Below, in pieces: positions 17,108 to 25,805 of a stretch of DNA of 64,000 nt. The stretch covers positions 868,001-932,000 of the forward strand of contig CAVVYW010000005.1 of NCBI GenBank assembly GCA_963752605.1. The letters run 5' to 3'. The translations under genes and the position numbers were made by a program. The notes below the pieces were generated by a model that made no database searches, was not told the origin of the DNA, and saw only the letters and a list, made by a program, of their open reading frames with translations. The stretch comes from CAVVYW01 sp963752605 (lineage in GTDB: Bacteria; Actinomycetota; Thermoleophilia; Solirubrobacterales; 70-9). Numbering within the stretch: the stretch's first letter is position 1; every line of letters begins with the position of its first letter.

Positions 17108-17512
17108 ATGGCGCGGAGGAGGACCCTGCTTGCACTTAGCGTCGGCCTGGCTGCCCTGATCGTGGCCGGCTGCGGTCGCGACGACTTCGACAACGACCCA
17201 CGCCCGCCCGTGCCGGCGGAGATCACGGTCAAGATCGGGGACGGCGGCGTGACCGTCTCCCCCAGCGAGTTCGGCGCCGGCCTGGTCAACTTCACGATCG
17301 CCAACTTCGAGGACAGCCCGGCCGTGCTGCAGATCGAGGGCCCGGTAGATGCGGTCAGCGATGAGGTTCCGCCCAACGGAAACGCGCAGCTGAAGACCGA
17401 GATCGAGACGGGCGAGTACGAGGCGAGCGCGGACGGCGTCGAGGCCCGGCCGTTCGCTTTCACCGTCGGTGAGGAACGCGAGTCGGGGCAGAACGACCTG
17501 CTGCTGCCCTAA
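17108..17512 (+). CDS. Small lipoprotein with a cupredoxin-like beta domain
   Basis: This 134-residue protein begins with a lipoprotein signal ending LIVAGC (lipidated Cys22). The rest is predicted beta-rich: VKIGDGGVTVSPSEFGAGLV, then NFTIANFEDSPAVLQIEGP and YEASADGVEARPFAFTVG. This order resembles small cupredoxin-like domains, but the usual His-Cys-His-Met copper ligands are not visible, so copper binding is unlikely. It lies 42 bp after the ygfZ-like gene on the same strand. Function not recognised. Confidence 0.7.
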   Translation: MARRRTLLALSVGLAALIVAGCGRDDFDNDPRPPVPAEITVKIGDGGVTVSPSEFGAGLVNFTIANFEDSPAVLQIEGPVDAVSDEVPPNGNAQLKTEIETGEYEASADGVEARPFAFTVGEERESGQNDLLLP

Positions 17513-17540
17513 CGCTCCGTCCGCTCGCTGATCAGGTCGT

Positions 17541-17708
17541 TCAGGACTTGGTCAGCCGCGGAAGCACCAGGTTGACCATCACGTTGAGCCGCGCAACTCC
17601 CTCGGGATTCACCGAATCGAGCTTGACACGGCGGCCAACGGACCACAACGGGCGGTCATCCTGCCGCTCATCGAAGATGCTCAGTCGTGGGTTCTGAGGG
17701 GCTTCCAT
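17541..17708 (-). CDS. Small hypothetical protein (55 residues)
   Basis: A short open frame reads MEAPQNPRLSIFDERQDDRP at its start and ends with VMVNLVLPRLTKS. The amino-acid composition is protein-like and it fills an otherwise empty gap of about 320 bp between 17512 and 17833. A weak purine run (GAGAGTGTGAGAG) precedes the ATG. Function not recognised; support rests on composition and position only. The remainder of the gap (17709-17832) holds no evident gene. Confidence 0.4.
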   Translation of the reverse strand: MEAPQNPRLSIFDERQDDRPLWSVGRRVKLDSVNPEGVARLNVMVNLVLPRLTKS

Positions 17709-17832
17709 TGCTCTCACACTCTCAGATTCGTCCTCAGCCGGCCGACTCCTGACCGGGGTTTCCGGAATTGGACGGATACCTGATTTTGACCATATGTCCA
17801 GATTTCCAGGCGTGGCTACTCGACGCCCGTTT

Positions 17833-19167
17833 TCACTCAGAACGCGGGGAAATCAGCGCCTCGACGCCGTCGAGGCACTCCTCGACGTCTGCGACGATCG
17901 AGTCAAAGCCCTCACGGGCACCGTCGATCCCCTGCTGGGCCCGGGTCAGGGAGTCGCGCACGCCCTTGCCGCGCTTGAGTGCCGCGGCGCCGCGCTCGAC
18001 GAGAGCGCCGACGCCCGAGGCGTCCACCTCGAGCTCGGCCTCGGAGCCCATCAGCGCCCGGGCGCAGGCGTAGCGGTAGACGAGTTCCAGTGCGAACGGG
18101 TCGAGCGCCTCCTTGTCGAAGGCGACCACCATCTTGTTGCCCTGGTACTCGTGGAGCTCCTGCGTCCTCGCGGGGCGCTTGGACTCGCCTGAGATAACCA
18201 GCACGGCGAAGTCGGCGTCGCGGCCCTCGAGCTCGGCGTCGAGCTCCTTCCAGGCGTCGTTGCGGCTCAGCTTCTTGTCCTTCGCCTCGAAGACGATCCG
18301 GGCCTTCGGGGGCCCGTCGGCTCCGCCGATCTCGACCAGCGTGTCGCCCTTCTTGCTGCCCGCCTCGTTGGTGACGGAGCCCACGTGGTGGGCGGCGTCG
18401 CCGCGCTCCGAGGCGATGCGCTCGATCTCCTCGTGCACCGCGTCCTCGAAGACGAAGCCCTTCTGCGTGCCGGCCTCGATGGCCGCCTCGAGCTCCTCGC
18501 TGCCGCGCTGGAGGCCCGCGAGCTCCGCCGCCTGCTGCAGCAGCTCGTCCACCTTCTGCTCGAGCTTCTCGTCCCTGACGTCCTGGTCCTGCTTGCGCTC
18601 CGCGGTCCAGCGGCGGAGGTTGGCGAGAATCGGCGCGAGGGGGTTCTGATCGTCCTCGGACGAGAGGCGGCGCAGGAACTCCTCGTCGCGCTGCTCGAGG
18701 AGCCGCTTGATCTGGGCCTGCACGGCTCCCTCGCGGTCCGCGCCGAAGGTCTCCGCGATCAGCTCCGAGAGGTCCCCACGGTGCGACTCGAGCGCGGTGC
18801 CGAGCGCTCCGGGCGCGTCCTCGGCTCCAAGCGTCCTCTTCAGCGTCTCCTCGATGCGGTCGACCGCCTCCTGGTTCTGCTTCTCGATGGTCTCGCGGTG
18901 CAGTCCCTGGAGGCGCTCGAACTCGCGCTTCACGTAGTCGACCTCGGCGGCGACCTCCTCCCGGTCCAGCACGCGGGCCCCGATCTCGATCGCCTTCGCG
19001 ACGGTCTGCGGGGCCGACTGGCCGGCCTCGGCGCGCTGGCGGACGAAGCGTGCCGAGCGCTCGTCGTTGATCGTGAGGTCCTCGATGACGAGGCGGTCAT
19101 CGAGCGCGCGCACCGAGCCCTCGTCGCCCGAGTCGATCTGGAGCTGTGGCTTTTCTGACGCTTCCAT
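17833..19167 (-). CDS. Coiled-coil protein with a PD-(D/E)xK nuclease-like C-terminal half
   Basis: This is a 444-residue cytoplasmic protein. Residues about 80-240 are charged and coiled-coil-like (FERLQGLHRETIEKQNQE; EKLEQKVDELLQQAAELAGL). Residues about 245-360 have the order of a restriction-endonuclease-like fold: GFVFEDAVHEEI, then GSKKGDTLVEIGG, then IVFEAKDKKLSRNDAWKELD. This gives acidic, GD and E-x-K elements as in RmuC-like and DUF2130-like proteins. The tail is a further helical segment. It stands alone, divergent from ccr (109-bp gap). A DNA-maintenance or stress role is inference; the fold call is from motif order only. Confidence 0.65.
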   Translation of the reverse strand: MEASEKPQLQIDSGDEGSVRALDDRLVIEDLTINDERSARFVRQRAEAGQSAPQTVAKAIEIGARVLDREEVAAEVDYVKREFERLQGLHRETIEKQNQEAVDRIEETLKRTLGAEDAPGALGTALESHRGDLSELIAETFGADREGAVQAQIKRLLEQRDEEFLRRLSSEDDQNPLAPILANLRRWTAERKQDQDVRDEKLEQKVDELLQQAAELAGLQRGSEELEAAIEAGTQKGFVFEDAVHEEIERIASERGDAAHHVGSVTNEAGSKKGDTLVEIGGADGPPKARIVFEAKDKKLSRNDAWKELDAELEGRDADFAVLVISGESKRPARTQELHEYQGNKMVVAFDKEALDPFALELVYRYACARALMGSEAELEVDASGVGALVERGAAALKRGKGVRDSLTRAQQGIDGAREGFDSIVADVEECLDGVEALISPRSE

Positions 19168-19276
19168 GTGAACTCACTGAACTTAGTCGCGCCCCCGGAC
19201 AGGACCTGACAGGCCAACGCGCCTGCTCGGCGGTGAACTACGATCCCGGCGTCCAACCAACGACCAGGGAGTTGAT

Positions 19277-20533
19277 GTGGCCGTAGAGATCGCCGACGTG
19301 TCGAAGCTCGAAGTGCAGCCGGGAGAGCTGCCCGAGAAGATGGCCGCCTGGGTGATCCGGCCCGAGCGCGAGGGCGAGCCGGTGGATGCCTTCCAGGTCG
19401 AGGAGATCGAGGTGCCCGAGCCGGGAGCGTTCGAGGTGATCGTGCGGGTGATGGCGGCCGGCGTCAACTTCAACAACGTCTGGGCGGCGCTGGGCAAGCC
19501 CGTGTCCGTCTTCGGCTACGGCGACCACGAGGAGTACGGGCACCACATCGGCGGCTCCGACGCCTCGGGGATCGTCTGGAAGGTCGGGGAGGGCGTCACC
19601 AAGTGGAAGCCCGGCGACGAGGTGGTGATCCACTGCAACCAGGCCTCCTACGAGGACGTCGAGGTCCACGGGCTCGATCCGCTCGCCGCCCCGAGCCAGA
19701 TGATCTGGGGCTACGAGACCACCTGGGGGTCCTTCGCCCAGTTCACGAAGGTCCAGGCGCAGCAGCTCCTCCCCCGCCCCCAAAACCTCTCCTGGACCGA
19801 ATCCTCGGCCTACGGACTCACCTACTTCACCGCGTACCGGATGCTGATCGACCAGTGCGACCTGCAGGCCGGCGACAACGTGCTGATCTGGGGCGCCGCC
19901 GGCGGCCTCGGCGTCTTCGCGACGCAACTCTGCGCGAGGTCCGGGGCGAACGCGGTCGGCGTCGTCTCCTCCGCCGAGAAGGGCGAGCTGGTCAAGAGGC
20001 TGGGCGCGGTCGACTACATCGACCGCAACGAGTTCGCCGGGATGATGCGCAAGGGCGACGAGACGCCGGACGAGGAGAAGGCCCGCTTCAAGGAGTCGCG
20101 AGGTTTCGCGAAGCGCGTCAAGGAGATCCTCGGCGACGCGCCCGACATCGTCTTCGAGCACGTCGGCCAGGCGACCTTCCCCACGTCGGTGTTCGTCGTG
20201 AAGCCCTTCGGCAAGGTCGTGATCTGCGGTGCCACCTCGGGCTACACGCTCGACTTCGACGTGCGCTACCTGTGGATGCGCCAGAAGCAGATCATCGGGT
20301 CCCACTTCGCCAACGCCTACGAGTGCTGGCGGGCGAACGAGCTGATGGCCGAGGGGAAGATCCAGCCGGTCCTCTGGAAGGTCATGGGGTTCGACGGAGT
20401 CGCGGAGGCGCACCAGCTCCTCCACGAGAACAAGCACCTCGGCAAGATCTCGATCCTCGTGGGCGCCACGAGCGAGGAGGAGGGGAAGAATGAGGACGGC
20501 CCCGGAGCAATCCGCGCCGAGGTCGGCGCGTAG
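19277..20533 (+). CDS. ccr: Crotonyl-CoA carboxylase/reductase
   Basis: This 418-residue medium-chain reductase reductively carboxylates crotonyl-CoA to ethylmalonyl-CoA with NADPH and CO2, the hallmark step of the ethylmalonyl-CoA pathway. Family-specific residues are visible: Asn in NFNNVWAALG (N67), Glu in WGYETTWGSFAQF (E147), and the late GSHFANAYE histidine, which match the CO2-binding residues described for this family. The Rossmann loop is WGAAGGLGVFATQL. The GTG at 19277 follows AGGGAGTT. The 3' end overlaps the next gene by 44 bp and contains that gene's strong Shine-Dalgarno. Confidence 0.95.
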   Translation: MAVEIADVSKLEVQPGELPEKMAAWVIRPEREGEPVDAFQVEEIEVPEPGAFEVIVRVMAAGVNFNNVWAALGKPVSVFGYGDHEEYGHHIGGSDASGIVWKVGEGVTKWKPGDEVVIHCNQASYEDVEVHGLDPLAAPSQMIWGYETTWGSFAQFTKVQAQQLLPRPQNLSWTESSAYGLTYFTAYRMLIDQCDLQAGDNVLIWGAAGGLGVFATQLCARSGANAVGVVSSAEKGELVKRLGAVDYIDRNEFAGMMRKGDETPDEEKARFKESRGFAKRVKEILGDAPDIVFEHVGQATFPTSVFVVKPFGKVVICGATSGYTLDFDVRYLWMRQKQIIGSHFANAYECWRANELMAEGKIQPVLWKVMGFDGVAEAHQLLHENKHLGKISILVGATSEEEGKNEDGPGAIRAEVGA

Positions 20534-20837
20534 CGAAAGCGCGGCCTTGGAGGTCTGCTACATCGACTGGCACGTCCATCCGTTCCGCGCGGAGCGCTGG
20601 TACGAGATCTGGGAGCCGGCGGCGGAGAGGGCGATGGCATTCGGCGCCAAGTCCTGGTCCCTCACACGCTCGATCGACGACCCGCTCCTGTTCCGCCAGG
20701 CGTCGGTGTGGGAGGACCGCGAGGACTTCGAGCGCTACTGGTACTCGGACGAGGTGGCGGCGATCCGGGAGGAGGCGATCAACTACTACAACAAGCCCCT
20801 CCTCCCCAGCTGGCACTCGCTGGTCGCGGGCGAGTAG
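20490..20837 (+). CDS. Small ABM-like (dimeric alpha/beta barrel) protein overlapping ccr
   Basis: The 115-residue product is rich in Trp/Tyr (CYIDWHVHPFRAERWYEIWE; FRQASVWEDREDFERYWYSD), typical of antibiotic-biosynthesis-monooxygenase or EthD-like dimeric barrels. Its ATG lies inside ccr, directly after GAGGAGGGGAAGA, so translation is coupled to ccr and a role next to crotonyl-CoA carboxylation is plausible. The first 20 residues look disordered, so a downstream TTG at about 20547 is a possible alternative start. Substrate unknown. Confidence 0.75.
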   Translation: MRTAPEQSAPRSARSESAALEVCYIDWHVHPFRAERWYEIWEPAAERAMAFGAKSWSLTRSIDDPLLFRQASVWEDREDFERYWYSDEVAAIREEAINYYNKPLLPSWHSLVAGE

Positions 20838-20880
20838 GGAAGAGCGACTTCGGGCGGCCGGCGGTGTTCCAGCAACGCCC

Positions 20881-21615
20881 ATGAAGCTGCCTCGGCTCAT
20901 CCTCCCCGTGCTCGCGGCTCTGGCGCTGGCCGGCGCCGCGCCGGCCGAGGCGAAGATCAGGTCCTCGTTCGCGAACGGGATCCTCACCGCCCAGGGCGGC
21001 AAGAAGCCGGACCGGATTCGGGTGACCTGCTCCACCGACGGCTTCGCGAGGGTGAACGGCCGCGATCCCAGGAGCGGGCCGGTGGCCTGCTCGGCGGTGT
21101 CCGAGGTGGACGCCGTGACCAAGGGCGGCAATGATCGGGTGAACCTCTCCGGCGTGGACGGGCGCTTCGGCGTGCGCGACTTCCCCGGCTTCGGGACCGG
21201 CACCGGCGCCGCCGGCGCGCTCGGTCCCGGCAACGACCGCTTCGTCGGCAGCGCCACCGCGTTCAACCTCGTTCTCGGCGGCGGCGGCAGGGACTTCGGC
21301 AAGGGCGGGGCGAGCCGCGACAGCATGCAGGGCGGGGACGACCACGACGTCTTCTCCACCCTCGGCGGAAACGACGTCGTGGTGGGCCAGGCGGGCCCCG
21401 ACACCCTCAACGGAGGCCCCAACGACGACCTGGTCAGCGGAAGCTCCGGCGATGACCGGCTCACGGGCGGTGCCGGCATCGACCTGCTCGCCGGCGGGCT
21501 CGGCATGGACCGGCTCCGCGGCGGCCCGGGCGACGACGAGCTGAACGGCGGACCGCAGAAGGACCGCCTCGACGGCGGCGGCGGCAAGAACAAGCTGGTC
21601 CAGGGAGGGAAGTAG
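20881..21615 (+). CDS. Secreted protein with RTX-like calcium-binding repeats
   Basis: The 244-residue protein has a Sec signal peptide (LPRLILPVLAALALAGAAPAEA) and, from about residue 110 onward, GGxGxDxL/x nonapeptide repeats (GGNDVVVGQAGPDTLNGGPN; GGAGIDLLAGGLGMDRLRGG), which form a Ca-binding parallel beta-roll. It ends GGGGKNKLVQGGK without an adhesin or enzyme domain. The family is commonly extracellular. Its TAG and the clpS stop on the other strand lie 6 bp apart inside the palindrome TAGCGGCCGCTA. It carries only a short basic end, unlike the tailed proteins at 28.7-35.7 and 45.6-51 kb. Confidence 0.85.
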   Translation: MKLPRLILPVLAALALAGAAPAEAKIRSSFANGILTAQGGKKPDRIRVTCSTDGFARVNGRDPRSGPVACSAVSEVDAVTKGGNDRVNLSGVDGRFGVRDFPGFGTGTGAAGALGPGNDRFVGSATAFNLVLGGGGRDFGKGGASRDSMQGGDDHDVFSTLGGNDVVVGQAGPDTLNGGPNDDLVSGSSGDDRLTGGAGIDLLAGGLGMDRLRGGPGDDELNGGPQKDRLDGGGGKNKLVQGGK

Positions 21616-21621
21616 CGGCCG

Positions 21622-21912
21622 CTAGTGCTGCTCGAGAGGGGCCATGGTGAGGCCCGCGTCCTTGAGCTGACCCCAGTAGAGCTCGGCGGGCTCCTTCGGC
21701 CCCGTCCAGACCGATGCCCGGCCGCTGTTGTGGATCTTGTCCGCCAACGCGTACCCGCCCTCGAGGTTCACCCCGGGGATCACGCGCGCCAGGCTCTGGG
21801 CGACGTGGTCGAAGGTGTTGTGATCGTCGTTGAGGACGATCACGAGCCAGTTGCCGCCGAGGCCCTCGTCCGGGCCGGCGACCTTGGGTCGCTCAACGGT
21901 CGTGGTTGACAT
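21622..21912 (-). CDS. clpS: ClpS, Clp protease adaptor
   Basis: This small adaptor hands N-degron substrates to ClpAP/ClpCP. The family signature is WLVIVLNDDHNTFDHVAQSL with the conserved Asn-Asp-Asp, followed by IHNSGRASVWTGPKEPAELY, which matches the conserved region around the substrate pocket. The start at 21912 (MSTTTVERP, AGGTAG upstream) is preferred over one six codons earlier. No clpA/C gene is in the window. It is 96 residues, normal for the family. Confidence 0.9.
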   Translation of the reverse strand: MSTTTVERPKVAGPDEGLGGNWLVIVLNDDHNTFDHVAQSLARVIPGVNLEGGYALADKIHNSGRASVWTGPKEPAELYWGQLKDAGLTMAPLEQH

Positions 21913-21975
21913 CGCTACCTGCACGGCCAAGGTAGCGGCTCTCCCCCGCCCGGGTGGGCGCTGGAGTTCAGGACC

Positions 21976-22731
21976 CTAGAAGGGGTTCGGCACCTGGACG
22001 GTGACGTCGTCGAAGACGCCCGCGATCCCGGTTCCGGCCCCGGTGCCCTTGACGCCCGCGGTGATGGCGCTGCGCTTCCCGTCGGGCTGGTCCATGCCCG
22101 TGTCGGTCGTGGAGAGCACGTTGCGGCCGTTGATCGTCGCGACCAGGTTGGTCGAGGCACCGCCGAAGTCGAAGGCCTGCAGCGCGATGTTGTTGCTCTT
22201 GGCGCCCTTCGCCGCCTGGCCGTCCTGACCGGGCGTCCCCTCTGCGCCCGATCGGATGAACTTGCCGGTGCCGGACCCCAGCAGAACGGCCGCGCCCGTG
22301 CCTTTCGGGTCGCGGAAAACCTGCCACTTCTTCGCCATCGGCAGGACCCGCAGCTCGTAGCCCGCGGTGTCGCTCCGGCGGACCGCCACGCCCTGATACG
22401 CCTTGCTCCGGAGCTTGGGGGTGCCGCGCTGGCCGAGCGAGACGACGGCACTGACGATCTGGTCGGGTGCGAGGTCGCTCGAGTCGGCGACGACCGAGGT
22501 GTTCAGAACGCAGGCATTCGTCCCCTCCCCGAGGGTCACTCCGAGCGCCATCTGGTTGCGCCACTTCTTGGCGCACTTGCCGCCCCCGCTCGACGCGCTC
22601 GTGAACGCGCTGACGTCGCCCTGGGTGGCAAAGGTGTATTGCGCCACCGGAATCGGGGCGGCGTACACGGCCGCCGCGCCCCCGGCGAGCAGGCCGCAGG
22701 CGACGATCAGGGCTGTGAGCTTGGTCCTCAT
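21976..22731 (-). CDS. Secreted beta-rich protein, possibly concanavalin/LamG-like
   Basis: The 251-residue protein has a clear Sec signal peptide (TKLTALIVACGLLAGGAAAVYA). The mature part is beta-rich (YELRVLPMAKKWQVFRDPKG; LVATINGRNVLSTTDTGMDQ; GVFDDVTVQVPNPF), with the order of a jelly-roll domain of the LamG/concanavalin type. Two cysteines (GGKCAKKW and NACVLNTS) could form a disulfide. It is divergent from ecm (102-bp gap, likely both promoters). Function not recognised. Confidence 0.7.
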   Translation of the reverse strand: MRTKLTALIVACGLLAGGAAAVYAAPIPVAQYTFATQGDVSAFTSASSGGGKCAKKWRNQMALGVTLGEGTNACVLNTSVVADSSDLAPDQIVSAVVSLGQRGTPKLRSKAYQGVAVRRSDTAGYELRVLPMAKKWQVFRDPKGTGAAVLLGSGTGKFIRSGAEGTPGQDGQAAKGAKSNNIALQAFDFGGASTNLVATINGRNVLSTTDTGMDQPDGKRSAITAGVKGTGAGTGIAGVFDDVTVQVPNPF

Positions 22732-22833
22732 CCGCGGGTGAGCCTAGCCGTAGGCCAGCTGGAAATTGCAATAACACGGGTCATTCGGCATCGGAGCGGG
22801 GTGCCACGGCCGGGCGGACGTACCATTAGGAAC

Positions 22834-24876
22834 ATGAGCGAGCACCCCCGGACGCGAAGCGGAGGAGGTGCGCCTGACCACCGCCTGCCGGACCGGGACC
22901 GGCCGTGGGTGATGCGCACCTACGCGGGCCACTCCGACGCACGACGCTCGAATGAGCTGTACCGAAAGAACCTGGCCAAGGGCCAGACGGGACTCTCGGT
23001 CGCATTCGACCTCCCGACCCAGACCGGCTATGACCCCGACGCGGAGCTGGCGCGCGGCGAGGTCGGCAAGGTGGGCGTCTCGATCGCCCACAAAGGCGAC
23101 ATGCACACGCTCTTCGACGGGATCCCTCTCGGCGAGATGAACACGTCGATGACCATCAATGCCACCGCCGCCTGGCTGCTGGCGCTCTACGCCACCGTCG
23201 CGGAGGAGAACGGGGTCGAGCGCGACGCGCTGGCCGGCACCACCCAGAACGACATCATCAAGGAGTACCTCTCCCGCGGCACCTACGCCTTCCCACCGGG
23301 GCCGTCGATGCGGCTGATCGCCGACACCGTGGCCTTCACCGTCAACGAGATCCCGAAGTGGAACCCGATCAACGTCTGCTCCTACCACCTGCAGGAGGCG
23401 GGGGCGATCCCGGTGCAGGAGGTGGCGTACGCCCTCTCCACCGCCATCGCGGTCCTGGACGAGGTGAAGGCGCGCGGACAGGTGACCGAGGAGGACTTCC
23501 CCAAGGTCTTCGGCCGCATCTCGTTCTTCGTCAACGCCGGCGTCCGCTTCATCGAGGAGCACGCGAAGCTGCGCGCGATGGGGCAGCTCTGGGAGGAGAT
23601 CGGCCGGGAGCGCTACGGCGTCACCGAGCCGAAGATGCTCCGGCTGCGCTACGGCGTCCAGGTCAACTCGCTCGGTCTCACGGAGTCCCAGCCGGAAAAC
23701 AACGTGCCGCGGATCGTGCTCGAGGCGCTGGCCGTGACCCTGGGCCGCGACGCCCGTGCCCGCGCCATCCAGCTCCCCGCATGGAACGAGGCGCTCGGCC
23801 TCCCCCGGCCCTGGGACCAGCAGTGGAGCCTGCGGATCCAGCAGATCCTCGCCGAGGAGACCGACCTGCTCGACTACCCGGATATTTTTGAGGGGTCCGA
23901 GGTGATGGATGGGCTCGTCTCCGAGCTCGCCGAGGGCGCGCGCGAGGAGATGGCGACCGTCGCCGAGCACGGCGGCGCCGTGGAGGCCGTCCCGTACATG
24001 AAGGCCCAGCTGGTCGAGTCGAACCGCGAGCGCCTCGCCAAGATCGAGCGCGGCGAGATCACAGTCGTGGGCCAGAACAAGTACACCGAGGGCGAGGAGA
24101 GCCCGCTGACCACCGGCGAGGACGGCGGCATCCTCACGCCTGATCCGGAGGTCGAGCGCGAGCGGATCGAGGCACTGGAGCAGTGGCGCTCCGATCGGGA
24201 TCAGAAGGCGGTGGACGCCGCCCTCGAGAAGCTCGCGGAGGCCGCCGCCGACGAGTCCGCCAACGTGCTCCCCGCGACCATCGAGGCCGCCAAGGCGGGT
24301 GCCACCACCGGCGAGTGGGCTCAGACCCTGCGGCAGTCCTTCGGCGACTACCGGGCGCCGACCGGGGTCGGCGGCAGTCCCGCGTCCGTCAACGGCGAGC
24401 TTCTCGATGCCGCCCGAGCGCACGTCCAGGAGGTCTCGAAGCAGCTCGGGCATCCGATCCGGATCCTGGTCGGGAAGCCGGGGCTCGACGGCCACTCGAA
24501 CGGCGCCGAGCAGATTGCGGTCCGCGCCCGCGACGTCGGCATGGAGGTGATCTACGAGGGCATCCGCCTGACGCCGGAGGAGATCGCGTCGGCGGCCGTG
24601 CAGGAGGACGTGGACGTGGTCGGGCTCTCGATCCTCTCCGGCTCCCACCGCGAGCTGGTGCCGAAGGTGGTGGAGCTGCTCCGGGCGGAGGGCGCCGACA
24701 TCCCGTTGGTGGTCGGCGGGATCATCCCGCCGGCGGACGTCGGCCCGCTGAAGCAAGCGGGCGTCGAGCGCGTCTATACCCCGAAGGACTTCGAGCTCAA
24801 CAAGATCATGGCCGAGATCGCCGACCTGGTCGCCGAGCGCGACTCGCAGGCCTCTAGCATGGTCTCGTCCAAGTAA
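22834..24876 (+). CDS. ecm: Ethylmalonyl-CoA mutase (MeaA/Ecm-type, B12-dependent)
   Basis: This 680-residue adenosylcobalamin enzyme is predicted to convert ethylmalonyl-CoA to methylsuccinyl-CoA. It has the single-chain mutase layout: a TIM-barrel part (TYAGHSDARRSNELYRKNL; LSVAFDLPTQTGYD; MNTSMTINATAAWLLALY; GTTQNDIIKEYLSRGTY), then a C-terminal B12 domain with LDGHSNG (DxHxxG motif) and VVGGIIPP. These blocks match the MeaA subgroup better than ordinary methylmalonyl-CoA mutase. The start at 22834 is chosen as the first ATG before the family N-terminus. It lies near ccr. Methylmalonyl-CoA mutase remains an alternative. Confidence 0.88.
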   Translation: MSEHPRTRSGGGAPDHRLPDRDRPWVMRTYAGHSDARRSNELYRKNLAKGQTGLSVAFDLPTQTGYDPDAELARGEVGKVGVSIAHKGDMHTLFDGIPLGEMNTSMTINATAAWLLALYATVAEENGVERDALAGTTQNDIIKEYLSRGTYAFPPGPSMRLIADTVAFTVNEIPKWNPINVCSYHLQEAGAIPVQEVAYALSTAIAVLDEVKARGQVTEEDFPKVFGRISFFVNAGVRFIEEHAKLRAMGQLWEEIGRERYGVTEPKMLRLRYGVQVNSLGLTESQPENNVPRIVLEALAVTLGRDARARAIQLPAWNEALGLPRPWDQQWSLRIQQILAEETDLLDYPDIFEGSEVMDGLVSELAEGAREEMATVAEHGGAVEAVPYMKAQLVESNRERLAKIERGEITVVGQNKYTEGEESPLTTGEDGGILTPDPEVERERIEALEQWRSDRDQKAVDAALEKLAEAAADESANVLPATIEAAKAGATTGEWAQTLRQSFGDYRAPTGVGGSPASVNGELLDAARAHVQEVSKQLGHPIRILVGKPGLDGHSNGAEQIAVRARDVGMEVIYEGIRLTPEEIASAAVQEDVDVVGLSILSGSHRELVPKVVELLRAEGADIPLVVGGIIPPADVGPLKQAGVERVYTPKDFELNKIMAEIADLVAERDSQASSMVSSK

Positions 24877-25022
24877 TACGGATCATCCGGGAGGGCGATC
24901 GAACAAGGGATCGGCGACCAGGGTCGACTGCAAGTCCCGGGCCAAGAGCATCAGCTGGAAGCGGTAACCGGCTGAGCAAAACAGGCGCACGGCGACCCGC
25001 CGGAAGCGCTACAAAGCAGGGG

Positions 25023-25589
25023 ATGAGCGAGCTCAACGGGGACCGCTCTGCCTGGCTGCGCTGTTACCGCTGCTGGGCGCGCGATCTCGAGGTCCAGCTT
25101 CACTACGACGCGATCCTGAAGATCGACCCCGAGACCGGCGAGCCGGCCGAACGGCTCGACGAGGTGCAGGAGGCCGTCGTCCAGTGCCTGCGGTGCCTGC
25201 ATGACCAGCCCCACCTCACCATCCAGGAGGACCGGGTGATCCCGGTCGAGGACCGCTGGGAGCGGATGGTGGCCGGGACGCCCTGGGTCGCCTCCTGCAC
25301 CGTCACCGTGGACCAGGACCAGGTCGAGTCCTGCTCCGGGCCCGAGGCGGCGGAGTCGCTCACCTACGGCTCCTTCGGCGAGCAGGGGACGCGGGAGTTC
25401 TTCACCCACGTCCGATTCCACAAGCACGACGAGGAGCAGATCATCGTTCACCTGCTCGTGGAGCTCTACGCCCGCTCACCGGAGGAGGCGAGCGAGGTGC
25501 TCGAGGGAGCCTCCCGCGGAGTGCTGGAGATCACCTCCCTCGCCGAGGAGTCCCGCCCGCCGGCGCACGCGCCGGACGAGGCGCACTAG
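25023..25589 (+). CDS. Hypothetical protein with paired CxxC motifs
   Basis: The 188-residue soluble protein has two CxxC pairs (CYRCWARDLEVQLHYD at residues 14-17 and CLRCLHDQPHL near 59-62), which could bind one zinc. The rest is acidic and contains TREFFTHVRFHKHDEEQIIV. Function not recognised. Its TAG is directly adjacent to the stop of the minus-strand array (TAGCTA at 25587-25592). The preceding gap (24877-25022) shows nothing recognisable. Confidence 0.65.
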   Translation: MSELNGDRSAWLRCYRCWARDLEVQLHYDAILKIDPETGEPAERLDEVQEAVVQCLRCLHDQPHLTIQEDRVIPVEDRWERMVAGTPWVASCTVTVDQDQVESCSGPEAAESLTYGSFGEQGTREFFTHVRFHKHDEEQIIVHLLVELYARSPEEASEVLEGASRGVLEITSLAEESRPPAHAPDEAH

Positions 25590-25796
25590 CTACTCCGCAG
25601 GCTTCTCGGCTTCCTCGGCGGGCTTGTCCGCGCCCGGCTTCTTGATCGCCTGGCCGGCGGCCTTCGCCTTCTCCTTGAGGCTGCCTTTGCCCTTGGCGAT
25701 GTCCTTCAGCTCGCCAGCGTCCTCCTTGAGGTTCTCGGAGCCGCGTTTGTCCACCTGCTGCTTTGCCTTGTCTGCGATTCGTCTGAAATTGACCAT
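25590..25796 (-). CDS. Small Lys-rich helical protein (MT0933-antitoxin-like)
   Basis: The 68-residue product (VNFRRIADKAKQQVDKRG... SLKEKAKAAGQAIKKPG) is highly charged and predicted helical, like small actinobacterial proteins of the MT0933-antitoxin or CsbD-like stress type. No toxin gene is adjacent. It is the last gene of a minus-strand array that starts with an SDR at 28485. The family name is a weak guess. Confidence 0.5.
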   Translation of the reverse strand: MVNFRRIADKAKQQVDKRGSENLKEDAGELKDIAKGKGSLKEKAKAAGQAIKKPGADKPAEEAEKPAE

Positions 25797-25805
25797 GCCC
25801 TCTCC

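Noticed and set aside
20881..21615. The repeated GGxGxD codons as a DNA-level repeat or CRISPR-like array
   Set aside because: The repeats are in frame, degenerate at the DNA level and encode a regular calcium-binding protein repeat.
22744..24756. A 670-codon minus-strand open frame opposite ecm
   Set aside because: The plus strand carries an unmistakable B12-dependent mutase; the minus frame is low-complexity (Leu/Gly/Asp/Arg) and matches no family.
25590..25796. A toxin-antitoxin module
   Set aside because: The small Lys-rich protein may resemble an antitoxin, but no toxin gene is next to it; the neighbours are metabolic.
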